Notes: a model not told the origin generated them from the letters alone. Positions 1 through 7,550 are shown, counted from the stretch's first letter. The stretch is 8,943 nucleotides of DNA from Bacteroidota bacterium (GCA_023428585.1 JAEYXG010000216.1:1-8943); one strand, 5' to 3'. Translations and numbers: made by a program.

Positions 1-312
1 TCAGAATGGTACCGAAATAACTCATCAGGTAAAGGTATTGGCTTCTTCCAGATTGGCGGCGGTATTGCCGGTGACTTCCCTATTTGTGTAGTACCAATGA
101 TGTATCAGGATCTTGAATGGCATGATGTCCCCTTCTGGTCGTATTTCTGTCAGATAAGTGATTCAACAACATCCTATGGCAGTTATTCAGGCGCCGTTCC
201 CAATGAGAAGATTACCTGGGGAAAGTTGGATATTCATACACCTAAATTTATTGTAGAGAGTGATGCTACCATAGTTGCACCCCTCATGTTTGCCTGGATA
301 TTGGGTTGGTAA
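1..312 (+). CDS. Deoxyhypusine synthase-family protein, 3' end (partial)
   Basis: Frame 1 is open from the first base to TAA at 310-312, giving the last 103 residues; the 5' part lies outside the window. The family signature is visible: a GGG motif at residues 19-21, a Gly-rich stretch ending SGAVPNE (63-69), then TWGK (72-75). In characterised DHS enzymes the Lys of W-G-K forms the covalent aminobutyl intermediate; here it is K75 (nt 223-225), with W73 and E69 also kept. By my alignment to human DHS from memory, the spermidine-binding His288 becomes D25 and Asp316 becomes Y62, and the span from the GGG region to WGK is about nine residues longer. Bacteria have no eIF5A, so hypusine formation is unlikely. 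Polyamine aminobutyl transfer (homospermidine-synthase-like) is inferred from family and neighbours: the convergent genes encode arginine decarboxylase and agmatinase-type enzymes. Family membership is sure; the reaction is not. Confidence 0.85.
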   Translation, partial: SEWYRNNSSGKGIGFFQIGGGIAGDFPICVVPMMYQDLEWHDVPFWSYFCQISDSTTSYGSYSGAVPNEKITWGKLDIHTPKFIVESDATIVAPLMFAWILGW

Positions 313-362
313 TCTGAAAGCAAACACAGTTTTTCTCTGATTATTCAGAATTAACTTATTCA

Positions 363-404
363 AAAATAAAGAGAGACGTATCAAATCACGTCTCTCTTTA
401 TTTT
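363..404. terminator. Bidirectional intrinsic terminator between convergent genes
   Basis: A perfect 17-bp inverted repeat pairs 363-379 with 388-404 around an 8-nt loop (380-387). The core is GAGAGACGT/ACGTCTCTC, flanked by A-rich bases on the left and T-rich bases on the right, so both strands read a hairpin followed by a U-rich run. It lies 51 bp after the DHS-like stop and 101 bp beyond the ureohydrolase stop, as expected for a terminator shared by converging genes. Confidence 0.85.
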
Positions 405-414
405 AAACTAAATG

Positions 415-437
415 AATCAATTGATTACCTTGGTAAT
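415..437. repeat. Two overlapping short palindromes in the convergent gap
   Basis: Bases 415-426 form a perfect 12-bp palindrome (AATCAATTGATT). It overlaps ATTACC-TT-GGTAAT at 424-437. They lie between the strong terminator and the ureohydrolase stop. They could add to termination or be AT-rich chance; no further role can be argued. Confidence 0.3.
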
Positions 438-504
438 TCATCAACCGTATCGGGATAGTCATTCCCAGTGGCCTAATGGTTAAACAATAACCTTTCAATA
501 ACTG

Positions 505-1380
505 TTATTTTTTCAACGTATTGCCGAACTTAAATGTCAACAATTGGTATACAAGTTTGGCTGCCAAGAAGTTAGGAGCCTTATTGTACTTCATTGGGCA
601 CAATTCAACCACATCAAAACCAACAATGTTTGATTTTTGATTAACCTTATCGAGTATATCAATCAATTGGTACCATAACATACCCCCTGGTTCGGGAGTA
701 CCGGTTGATGACATAATGGATGGATCAAGTACATCAAGGTCAATTGTGATATAAACATTCTTGCCTACCTTATTGAGCAGGTCATACATCCATGTATTAT
801 TCTTGGAATCCAGAATATAATCGGCATAAAATATCCTATCTGGCTGAACATCTGCCCTTTCTTCATAACTCATACTTCTAATGCCAACCTGAAGTATGGG
901 TGCCCATTCTGCAGCTCTAGCCATAACACAAGCGTGATTATATTTACTTCCTTCATACTCTTGCCTCATGTCGGCATGAGCATCAAACTGAAGAATGGTG
1001 AAGTCGCTATCCTTATAGAAATCGGCAAAAGCTTTAAAAGCCCCAATACTAACAGAATGTTCGCCTCCAATAACAACCGGAAATTTCTTCTTCTTCAAAG
1101 TCTGTGTAACCTTGGCTTCAACCTCTTTTGCAACACGTTCAGGTGATCTGCGTTCGCGAATTGGATCAGCAGTATGAATACCAATCTTGTACACTTCATT
1201 ATCAGCACCAATGTCATAAACCTCCATATTGCATGATGCTTCAATCAAGGCCTCCGGTCCTTTATCAGCCCCTTTTATCCAGGTGCTTGTTCCATCATAC
1301 GGAACCGGAATAATGACAACTTTTGAATTTTCAAACTTGGTAAACTGATCTGGAAGTCCCCCGTAATTTTTGAATTTCAT
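505..1380 (-). CDS. speB: Agmatinase-type ureohydrolase (arginase/agmatinase family)
   Basis: This 291-residue protein is full length for the family. All six expected binuclear Mn ligands are visible: H108 in GGEHS (105-109), D133, H135 and D137 in FDAHADMR (132-139), and D214 and D216 in IDLDVLDPS (213-221). The substrate-loop motif TGTPEPGG follows at 226-233. The family hydrolyses a guanidino group to urea plus an amine; for agmatinase the product is putrescine. The arginine decarboxylase gene lies 108 bp upstream on the same strand with no clear terminator between, so co-transcription and an agmatine substrate are the natural reading. Other guanidino substrates, such as aminopropylagmatine or carboxyaminopropylagmatine, cannot be excluded by sequence. 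The start is ATG with GGGAG only 2 nt upstream, too close for an ideal Shine-Dalgarno. It is predicted cytoplasmic, as no signal peptide is seen. Confidence 0.88.
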   Translation of the reverse strand: MKFKNYGGLPDQFTKFENSKVVIIPVPYDGTSTWIKGADKGPEALIEASCNMEVYDIGADNEVYKIGIHTADPIRERRSPERVAKEVEAKVTQTLKKKKFPVVIGGEHSVSIGAFKAFADFYKDSDFTILQFDAHADMRQEYEGSKYNHACVMARAAEWAPILQVGIRSMSYEERADVQPDRIFYADYILDSKNNTWMYDLLNKVGKNVYITIDLDVLDPSIMSSTGTPEPGGMLWYQLIDILDKVNQKSNIVGFDVVELCPMKYNKAPNFLAAKLVYQLLTFKFGNTLKK

Positions 1381-1488
1381 ATCTCCCGTTTTAAATTGTT
1401 AATAATTTGAAATGACATAACCGAATCTCCCAAACTATCAGTTACGGCATTCAATAATTTGCTAAGGTATAGCATTTAAAAGGCAAAA

Positions 1489-2880
1489 TCAATATCCGAG
1501 TATTCTCAGCATGGATTTGTGTGATTGCTCCTTGGCGAATAATTTTGTTGTATACTCGCCTTCTTCATCTAAATCAATGATAATGTGCTTAGGTGCAGGG
1601 ATTAAGCAGTGTTGTATTCCCCCATACCCGCCAATAGACTCCTGGTACGCACCAGTATGAAACAAACCAATGTATAGTGTTTCATCATTATCAAGTTTAG
1701 GAAGGAATATAGCATTGGCATGTGCTTCAGCATTATAGTAATCTTCACTATCACATGTTAAACCACCAAGAAAGACACGTTCATATTCTGAATCCCATTT
1801 ATTAATTCCAAGTAGGATAAATCGCTGATTTAATGCCCATGTATCCGGTAAAGTCGTCATGAATGATGAGTCAATCATATTCCACAACTCACGATCGTTC
1901 TGTTGTTTCTGGTCTATTATTGAATATAAGGTCGCTCCACTCTCACCAACGGTGTACGATCCGAATTCAGTGAAGATATCAGGTTCAACCGTATTGTTTC
2001 TCTCGCAAATTAGTTTTATCTGTGAGATGATCTCTTCAGCCATATATTCATAATCGTAGTCAAATGACAATGAGTTCTTGATTGGGAATCCTCCACCAAT
2101 GTTCAATGAATCTAGTTCCGGGCAAATACTTTTAAGCTGGCAATATAAATTCACACACTTTGAAAGCTCGTTCCAATAGTAGGCCGAATCCTTAATTCCG
2201 GTATTAATGAAGAAATGCAGCATCTTCAATTGGAACTTTGGATTATTCTTGATCTTCTCCTCATAATAGGGTATAATATCATTGTATCTGATACCTAATC
2301 TGGAGGTGTAAAATTCAAACTTGGGTTCTTCTTCTGAGGCAATGCGCATTCCTATCTTGCATTTGCGGGTAATATTCCTGTCGAGTTGGTCAAGTTCAAA
2401 CTTATTATCCAGAATTGGAATAGTATTCTCAAATCCTTCATTTATGAGTGAACTAATGTTCTCAATATACTGTGGGCGTTTGAATCCGTTGCAGATAATA
2501 TAACTGTCCTTATTGATCATTCCCTGTTCATGAAGGGTCTCAAGCAGGAAAATATCAAAAGCAGATGATGTTTCCAGATGTACCTCATTTTTAAGCACCT
2601 CTTCCAATACAAATGAAAAATGCGAACTCTTGGTACAGTAGCAATAATGATAGTCACCTTGATAATCGGCTTTGGCAATAGCTACATTGAACATCTTCTT
2701 TGCCCGCTGTATTTGTTGGGTTATCTTAGGCAAATATGTGATCTTTAATGGAGTGCCATATTGCTTTATAATATCCATCAATGGAATATTATGAAAATGC
2801 AACTCATTGTCTTCCACACGAAATTCATCCTGCGGAAAATCAAATGTCTGCTCTATCAGATCGCTATACTTGTTTTTCAT
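1489..2880 (-). CDS. speA: Biosynthetic arginine decarboxylase, short Bacteroidota type (PLP fold III)
   Basis: This 463-residue protein is an alanine-racemase-fold (type III) PLP decarboxylase. Visible landmarks are the presumed PLP Schiff-base lysine K84 in YCYCTKSSHF, H222 in LHFFINTG, the phosphate-binding glycine run GGGFP (262-266), the glutamate-containing FTEFGSYTVGESG (303-315), the catalytic Cys-Asp pair C376-D377 in GGLTCDSEDYY, and Y412 in FHTGAYQ. It is much shorter than E. coli SpeA (roughly 650 residues) but matches the length and wording of the proteins annotated as arginine decarboxylase in Flavobacteriia and relatives, as I remember them. It would convert arginine to agmatine in the cytoplasm, the substrate of the next gene. 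The ATG start is fixed by in-frame TGA and TAA codons just upstream and by the conserved N-terminus KYSDLIEQTFDFPQ. The specificity rests on family resemblance; another basic-amino-acid decarboxylase is the main alternative. Confidence 0.85.
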   Translation of the reverse strand: MKNKYSDLIEQTFDFPQDEFRVEDNELHFHNIPLMDIIKQYGTPLKITYLPKITQQIQRAKKMFNVAIAKADYQGDYHYCYCTKSSHFSFVLEEVLKNEVHLETSSAFDIFLLETLHEQGMINKDSYIICNGFKRPQYIENISSLINEGFENTIPILDNKFELDQLDRNITRKCKIGMRIASEEEPKFEFYTSRLGIRYNDIIPYYEEKIKNNPKFQLKMLHFFINTGIKDSAYYWNELSKCVNLYCQLKSICPELDSLNIGGGFPIKNSLSFDYDYEYMAEEIISQIKLICERNNTVEPDIFTEFGSYTVGESGATLYSIIDQKQQNDRELWNMIDSSFMTTLPDTWALNQRFILLGINKWDSEYERVFLGGLTCDSEDYYNAEAHANAIFLPKLDNDETLYIGLFHTGAYQESIGGYGGIQHCLIPAPKHIIIDLDEEGEYTTKLFAKEQSHKSMLRILGY

Positions 2881-2886
2881 CTCCTT
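2881..2886 (-). promoter_or_regulatory. AAGGAG directly abutting the decarboxylase ATG
   Basis: The minus strand reads AAGGAG immediately before ATG, with no spacer. A functional Shine-Dalgarno normally needs about 5-9 nt. Bacteroidota generally depend little on it, so this may be coincidental. In-frame stops upstream and orthologue-like N-terminal residues support this ATG anyway. Confidence 0.25.
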
Positions 2887-2914
2887 GTTATTGTTTTTTT
2901 GTTATCAGGGAATG

Positions 2915-2944
2915 CAAATTTACTACATAATGTAGCTGCATCAA
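2915..2944 (-). promoter_or_regulatory. Candidate Bacteroidota-type promoter of the speA-speB pair
   Basis: On the minus strand, TTG at 2944-2942 is followed after 19 bp by TAAATTTG at 2922-2915. This fits the Bacteroidota housekeeping pattern TTG-N19-21-TAnnTTTG. It predicts transcription starting about 28 nt before the decarboxylase ATG. The spacer contains the dyad CTACAT-A-ATGTAG (2923-2935). The match is by eye only. Confidence 0.5.
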
Positions 2945-2952
2945 TAATTGAT
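2923..2952. repeat. Two 6-1-6 palindromes over the speA promoter
   Basis: CTACAT-A-ATGTAG occupies 2923-2935 and ATCAAT-A-ATTGAT occupies 2940-2952. Their centres are 17 bp apart. The first fills most of the promoter spacer and the second covers the -33 TTG. The placement suits an operator, but the region is AT-rich and the two dyads differ in sequence, so this is tentative. Confidence 0.35.
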
Positions 2953-2971
2953 CCAAATTATTTTTTAAGTT

Positions 2972-3003
2972 AGTTGGATTGACAATATTTTTTCAATCCA
3001 ACT
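2972..3003. repeat. 11-bp perfect inverted repeat without a U-tract
   Basis: AGTTGGATTGA (2972-2982) pairs perfectly with TCAATCCAACT (2993-3003) around a 10-nt AT-rich loop. It lies about 150 bp beyond the permease stop and upstream of the decarboxylase promoter. Neither strand has a T-run after the hairpin, so it is not a textbook intrinsic terminator. It may mark the 3' end of the transporter transcript or be a binding site. The rest of the 3004-3154 gap is AT-rich and holds no ORF I can support, only a weak bulged hairpin at 3125-3143. Confidence 0.5.
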
Positions 3004-3154
3004 CATGCGGAATGGAATAATTATTTACCAGAAGACTCTATATAAATTATTAATTATTGAAAGGCAGATTACAGTATTGCATCCCCTTTTATACCAGAAT
3101 AAGAGTAAAAACGATTGATAAACCGGCAAGTTTCGTAACTGCCTGAGCAATTCA

Positions 3155-5560
3155 TTATTCGTATTTCAGAGCTTCAAGCGGATTGGAATTTGCAGTTTTG
3201 CCTGCTTTGAATACCACGGTAATGAAAGCAATGGTGACAGCCATGAGAATGGCAACCACTATATTATAGAAACTAATTTCCACCCTATAGGAATAGTCAT
3301 CAAGAAATCGTTGAATAAACATTATGGAGAGAGGTATTGCAATTAGTCCGGCCAATCCAACAAGCACCAGATATTCTTTAACCAGATCAAACACAATAGA
3401 GGACACTGAGCTTCCCAATGCCCGCTTGATTCCTATTGTTTTGGTCTTTTGCTCAATGAGAAGAGACGTAAGTCCATAGAGGCCTAAACATGAAAGGAAC
3501 ATACTGAGAATTGCAAAGTAAACAAACAGATTCCGAATTTTGAGGTCAGATTTATAGGTATCTGATATATATTGATCTGCAAATACTGATTGATAAGGAG
3601 TTTTAGGGAACAACTCCTTCCACTTTGATTCAATGAATTTTTCAATGTTAGCTCTGCTTTCCTGTGCCGAGTACTTGATGGTTACACCCCTGAACATTTC
3701 AGGTACATAAAAATAAGCTGCCGGTTCTATTACGCTTCTCAGCGAATAATAATGATAGTCGCGTATTACTCCAATCACATCCGGCTGCATGGTTGAATCA
3801 CCATCTGCAGTAGCACTTAATTTCTTGCCGTTAATATCTGACCAACCTAGCTTCTTCACGGCACTTTGGTTTAATATTACCACCCCGGCGCTATCCCTGT
3901 GTATGGTTGGGTCAAAATTCCGGCCTTCTATCAACTCTATATTCATCGTTTTAAAGAAATCTTCATCTACAAACCCATAACGCACTGTTAGTTTTGTATT
4001 GGCTGTATCATTGATAAATATTGGGCCTTGTGAACCACTCACACCATTAATGAATGAAGAACCTGATACACTTCTAATGGCAGGATTTTCAAGTAGTGAT
4101 TGCTTTAAAACATCCAGCTTCTTAAAATCATTCTGTCCAAAAAACAAAAAGAGGGAGTTACTATAAGTAATGCCAAGGTCTTTTTTCTGTATATATCTTA
4201 TCTGATCATTGATCATTAGAATTGAGAATATAAGGCCAATAGAGATCGCAAACTGGAAAACAACCAGGCTTTTGCTCAGATAACTTGATTTGACTGACGA
4301 CTTGATACCACCTTTCAATACACTTATTGGCTGATACCTTGACAAATAAAATGCAGGATAGGAACCGGAGACAAGACTAATGATAACCAACAAAAGAAGC
4401 AAGCCAATATTGAATAATGGTTTTCTGAAATCCAATACAAAAGATGTCCCCAACATGGAATTAATTTCAGGCAGGATGAGTTCAAGCATGCCTACTGCCA
4501 ATAGAATGGCAATAAGGGTGATCACCAGTGACTCACTAATGAATCGATAAACTAAGCTCATGCGGTCTGCTCCAAGCACTTTACGCATCCCCACCTCTCT
4601 TGCCTGTTTCACTGATCGGGCCAAGGATATATTGATATAGTTCACACATGCTATCAGCAGTATCAGTGCAGAAATGACCATGAAAATACTAACTGTTCTG
4701 GCGTCACCCGCAGCATAAACCATCTGAAACTTGATATGCTTTGATTTTAGGTAAATATCATCCAGAGGCTGAAGGTACATTTCAAGGAATTCCCATCCTT
4801 CATTCTGACTAAAAATCTTATCCTTGATAAACTGTGGCAGTGCTTTCCCAATCTCTTTGGCTTGATCCTTATTATCCAGTAACAGGTATGTTACCAATGA
4901 ATTGGAGCCCCAATGATCCATCCACTCAAATTCAGGAGTACCTTCAATTGAAGACATGGAAATCAGGATATCAAAATATATATGAGAGTGCTTCGTTTGA
5001 TTTTCCATTATCGCTTCAATGCGGTAAGGCATATTATTCAATAGAAGCATTGAATTAAGCGCTTTCTCAGCCGACCCGAAATACTTTATTGCAACATCCT
5101 CTGCTATTACCAATGACCTAGGCTCCTCAAGCAACTTATTTGGGTTACCTAAAGATATTTTGATGGAGAACATGTTAAAGATACTGGGATCGGCATACAT
5201 CATGTTTGTTTCCCTAAGTAACTTGTTGTTGTACTCCACAGAAGCAATCTGGTAGGCCGGCATCACTCTTAAAGTCTCCTTTACTGAAGGAAACGTATTC
5301 TTTAATTCTCGTGCAAGGGGCCCCATTGTGATAGCAACATGTTGATTTCCAACCCCAGGTTCATTCTGCACCTCAACAACCCTGAAAATATTATTCCCTT
5401 GCTCTATATGGTTGTCAAAACTCTTCTCATAGGTAACATACATAACTATTACCAGGTAAGCGGCAATACCCATTGACAATCCCAGCAGGTTAATCAGAAG
5501 GTATGTCTTCTGACGGACCAAGCTTCGGAGCGAACTGTTGAGATAGTTAAAAAACAGCAT
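3155..5560 (-). CDS. FtsX/MacB-type ABC transporter permease, two-domain, 8 TM
   Basis: This 801-residue inner-membrane protein has the duplicated layout common in Bacteroidota. TM1 (about 20-43) is followed by a periplasmic MacB_PCD-like domain (about 45-285). TM2-4 lie at about 289-311, 341-364 and 383-406. TM5 (about 430-450) precedes a second periplasmic domain (about 455-670), and TM6-8 lie at about 676-702, 729-749 and 763-785. Both halves carry the coupling motif that contacts the ATPase: REVGMRKVLGA (321-331) and KTIGIKRALGS (707-717). The C-terminus NPLEALKYE is typical of the family. Such permeases work mechanically, transmitting ATP hydrolysis to periplasmic domains to expel substrates from the periplasm rather than pumping through the membrane. 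Its ATG shares one base with the ATPase stop (TAATG), implying translational coupling. It is the last gene of the operon. The exported substrate is unknown; antimicrobial, lipid-like or peptide cargo are all possible. Confidence 0.92.
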   Translation of the reverse strand: MLFFNYLNSSLRSLVRQKTYLLINLLGLSMGIAAYLVIVMYVTYEKSFDNHIEQGNNIFRVVEVQNEPGVGNQHVAITMGPLARELKNTFPSVKETLRVMPAYQIASVEYNNKLLRETNMMYADPSIFNMFSIKISLGNPNKLLEEPRSLVIAEDVAIKYFGSAEKALNSMLLLNNMPYRIEAIMENQTKHSHIYFDILISMSSIEGTPEFEWMDHWGSNSLVTYLLLDNKDQAKEIGKALPQFIKDKIFSQNEGWEFLEMYLQPLDDIYLKSKHIKFQMVYAAGDARTVSIFMVISALILLIACVNYINISLARSVKQAREVGMRKVLGADRMSLVYRFISESLVITLIAILLAVGMLELILPEINSMLGTSFVLDFRKPLFNIGLLLLLVIISLVSGSYPAFYLSRYQPISVLKGGIKSSVKSSYLSKSLVVFQFAISIGLIFSILMINDQIRYIQKKDLGITYSNSLFLFFGQNDFKKLDVLKQSLLENPAIRSVSGSSFINGVSGSQGPIFINDTANTKLTVRYGFVDEDFFKTMNIELIEGRNFDPTIHRDSAGVVILNQSAVKKLGWSDINGKKLSATADGDSTMQPDVIGVIRDYHYYSLRSVIEPAAYFYVPEMFRGVTIKYSAQESRANIEKFIESKWKELFPKTPYQSVFADQYISDTYKSDLKIRNLFVYFAILSMFLSCLGLYGLTSLLIEQKTKTIGIKRALGSSVSSIVFDLVKEYLVLVGLAGLIAIPLSIMFIQRFLDDYSYRVEISFYNIVVAILMAVTIAFITVVFKAGKTANSNPLEALKYE

Positions 5561-6279
5561 TATGAATCGAGTACAGATATTTCAGGTTTACCAAATCTTA
5601 TATTCTCATTGACTATCTGGCCATCAAATAAACGCACAATTCTCTGACTATATTCGGCATCATGTTGAGAATGTGTTACCATTATTATGGTAGTTCCACT
5701 TTGATTCAACTGTGCGAGCAGGTTCATAACTTCCTCGCCGTGTGCTGAATCCAGATTACCTGTAGGTTCGTCAGCCAGTATCAGATGTGGATTTGCAACT
5801 ACTGCCCTGGCAACTGCGACACGCTGTTGCTGGCCACCTGACAGTTGTAATGGAAAATGCTTACGGCGATGCATGATCTGCATCTGTTCCAATGTTGCTT
5901 CTACCCTCTTTTTGCGTTCAGAAGAACTCATGCCCAGATATATCAAAGGCAATTCAATGTTCTCATAAACATTAAGCTCATCAATGAGATTAAAATTCTG
6001 AAAAACGAAACCAATATTTTTCTTGCGAATGTTTGCCCTCATCTTTTCAGTGAATTTCGACACTTCCTGGCCCATGAAATAATAGTCGCCGCCAGAAGGA
6101 TTATCAAGCAAACCAATGATATTTAAGAGCGTAGACTTACCACAACCTGATGGGCCCATTATTGCAACAAATTCACCTGATTGTATTTGAAACGATACAT
6201 TATGCAATGCGGTAGTTTCCACTTCATCAGTTCTGAAAATCTTGGTCAGGTTTACCGTTTTTAGCATTGTTGTGTTCAT
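5560..6279 (-). CDS. ABC transporter ATP-binding protein, MacB/LolD type
   Basis: This 239-residue nucleotide-binding subunit is complete, with every catalytic element intact: Walker A GPSGCGKST (42-50), Q-loop Q94 in FVFQNFNL, signature LSGGQQQR (146-153), Walker B LILADEP (166-172), D-loop NLDS (175-178) and switch histidine H203 in MVTHS. The sequence resembles the MacB/LolD/FtsE group, which powers FtsX-like permeases. It sits between its partners: the adaptor stop is 20 nt upstream and the permease ATG overlaps its TAA. The first ATG gives MNTTMLKTVNL; an in-frame ATG at codon 5 (6267) is equally plausible, since neither has a Shine-Dalgarno. It is cytoplasmic and membrane-associated through the permease coupling helices. 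The length is normal and nothing is unusual. Confidence 0.93.
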   Translation of the reverse strand: MNTTMLKTVNLTKIFRTDEVETTALHNVSFQIQSGEFVAIMGPSGCGKSTLLNIIGLLDNPSGGDYYFMGQEVSKFTEKMRANIRKKNIGFVFQNFNLIDELNVYENIELPLIYLGMSSSERKKRVEATLEQMQIMHRRKHFPLQLSGGQQQRVAVARAVVANPHLILADEPTGNLDSAHGEEVMNLLAQLNQSGTTIIMVTHSQHDAEYSQRIVRLFDGQIVNENIRFGKPEISVLDS

Positions 6280-6299
6280 AATAGAGTAATTGAGTTTGT

Positions 6300-7550
6300 T
6301 TATTTGAATATTAATCTCTCCTTATCACCAAATGAGTCATAGGAAGAAACAATTACTTTCTCACCTACTTCTAATCCTTCTAACACTTCATAGGAATATA
6401 GGTTTTGACGTCCAATCTTTATATTTCTCTTTTGTGCATAAGTTTCATCTTTATCCACAACATAAATCCAATTACCGCCGGTTTCCTGATAAAAACCTCC
6501 TCTTCTGATAGTAAGTGCATCTGATTCCCCCGAAAAAGTAATCCTAAGCTGCAATGTCTGTCCTCTCTTTATATTTTCGGGTTCTTCTCCATCAAATATC
6601 AGGTCCACCTGGAAGGAGCCATTGGTAACATTGGTATATATTTTATTAACTGCGAGCTTGAATACCTTTCCGCCCAGATCAAATTCAGCCTCCTGCCCTT
6701 CAAAAATTCTTGAAATATAGCGCTCATCAACATTTGCCCTAACCTTAAATCCTCCGGGAATATCAATTTGTCCGAGATGTTCACCGGCTGTTTTTGTTTC
6801 ACCTATCTCAACGCTGAATGATGAGAGTTTTCCATTGCCGGGTGATTTGATGGTCATATTATCCATGTTGCGCCTTAACAAAGCCAAATTATTCTGCATT
6901 CTCTCCATTGATGAGCTTATTTGTTGGCTTTGTCGCACTCCTGAAATGGAATCGAGTCGTTTCAGTTTAATGGTAATGTTCAGTTGGTTCAATGCGTAGT
7001 TATAATCGCGTTCAGCGTCCTCAAATTCCTTGGTGGAAATCAATTTGTCCTTGTAAAAACCCTCCTTCCTATTGAAATCAGTTTTGAGTTTATCCAACTG
7101 ATAATAGAGTTCTGTAATCTCTTTTTGCCGGGTATACTTGAGCTGTTCAATGCTTATTAAAGTATTTGCCAGATTATTTATAGCATCATACATTCGGGTT
7201 TCCTGATCCATATAGCTAAGCTCCATATTGGCATTGCTGAGCTTTAATATAGGGTCCCCCTTTTTTAGTAAGGCACCATCTTCAACATATACTTCATCAA
7301 CCACTCCTCCCTGAACAGCATCAATATATACTGTATTACGGGGGAGCAATATGCCATCAACCGGAATAAATTCCTGAAATTTTCCCTCAATCACTTCAGC
7401 CAGAGTAATTTGATTTTTCTGCACATACAACTTACTTCTGCTATCCCTGATGAATAACATCCATAATAGAAAGGCTGAAAATGCTATAATTCCAGTCAGT
7501 GCGAGAATTTTTCCTGTCGTCCAGGCTTTCTTTTCTATTACTCGATCCAT
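6300..7550 (-). CDS. Periplasmic adaptor subunit, MacA/HlyD family
   Basis: The 416-residue reading starts at ATG 7550. A 3-codon longer reading would start at TTG 7559, but ATG gives MDRVIEKK, a typical start for this family in Bacteroidota, and better suits the predicted sigma54 transcript. Numbered from the ATG: a single N-terminal membrane anchor (about 14-34); a lipoyl half-motif (about 74-105) with GGVVDEVYVEDGALLKKGD; a long alpha-helical coiled-coil hairpin (about 109-229); the second lipoyl half (about 231-259), containing SPGNGKLSSFSVEIGE; a beta-barrel (about 265-342); and a membrane-proximal domain to the end, closing with VIVSSYDSFGDKERLIF. The adaptor would bridge the permease to an outer-membrane TolC-like channel, which is not encoded here. 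It is the first gene of the adaptor-ATPase-permease operon. Confidence 0.9.
   Translation of the reverse strand: MDRVIEKKAWTTGKILALTGIIAFSAFLLWMLFIRDSRSKLYVQKNQITLAEVIEGKFQEFIPVDGILLPRNTVYIDAVQGGVVDEVYVEDGALLKKGDPILKLSNANMELSYMDQETRMYDAINNLANTLISIEQLKYTRQKEITELYYQLDKLKTDFNRKEGFYKDKLISTKEFEDAERDYNYALNQLNITIKLKRLDSISGVRQSQQISSSMERMQNNLALLRRNMDNMTIKSPGNGKLSSFSVEIGETKTAGEHLGQIDIPGGFKVRANVDERYISRIFEGQEAEFDLGGKVFKLAVNKIYTNVTNGSFQVDLIFDGEEPENIKRGQTLQLRITFSGESDALTIRRGGFYQETGGNWIYVVDKDETYAQKRNIKIGRQNLYSYEVLEGLEVGEKVIVSSYDSFGDKERLIFK

Noticed and set aside
70..78. Idea that the catalytic Lys of the DHS-like protein is lost at GGGIAGDF
   Set aside because: The Lys after GGG in human DHS is Lys287. The catalytic residue is Lys329 in the W-G-K motif, which is present here at nt 223-225.
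187..384. Minus-strand ORF of 65 codons
   Set aside because: It overlaps the DHS-like coding end and the terminator hairpin on the opposite strand and has no recognisable motif; it is a shadow.
934..1313. Plus-strand ORFs opposite the ureohydrolase
   Set aside because: They are antisense to a gene with all catalytic motifs and have no domain character.
1859..2973. Three plus-strand ORFs of 60-70 codons opposite the decarboxylase and its promoter
   Set aside because: They are antisense shadows. The last runs across the decarboxylase start region and has no family features.
3125..3143. Possible terminator hairpin just after the permease stop (GGCAAGTT/AACTGCC)
   Set aside because: The stem has a bulged base and only a weak T-run on the minus strand, not enough to call a terminator.
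5857..6126. 89-codon plus-strand ORF opposite the ABC ATPase
   Set aside because: It lies entirely antisense to conserved ATPase motifs, with low-complexity content and no homology I recognise.
6599..6802. 67-codon minus-strand ORF inside the adaptor gene in another frame
   Set aside because: It overlaps the adaptor's second lipoyl and beta-barrel coding region on the same strand; it is an out-of-frame shadow.
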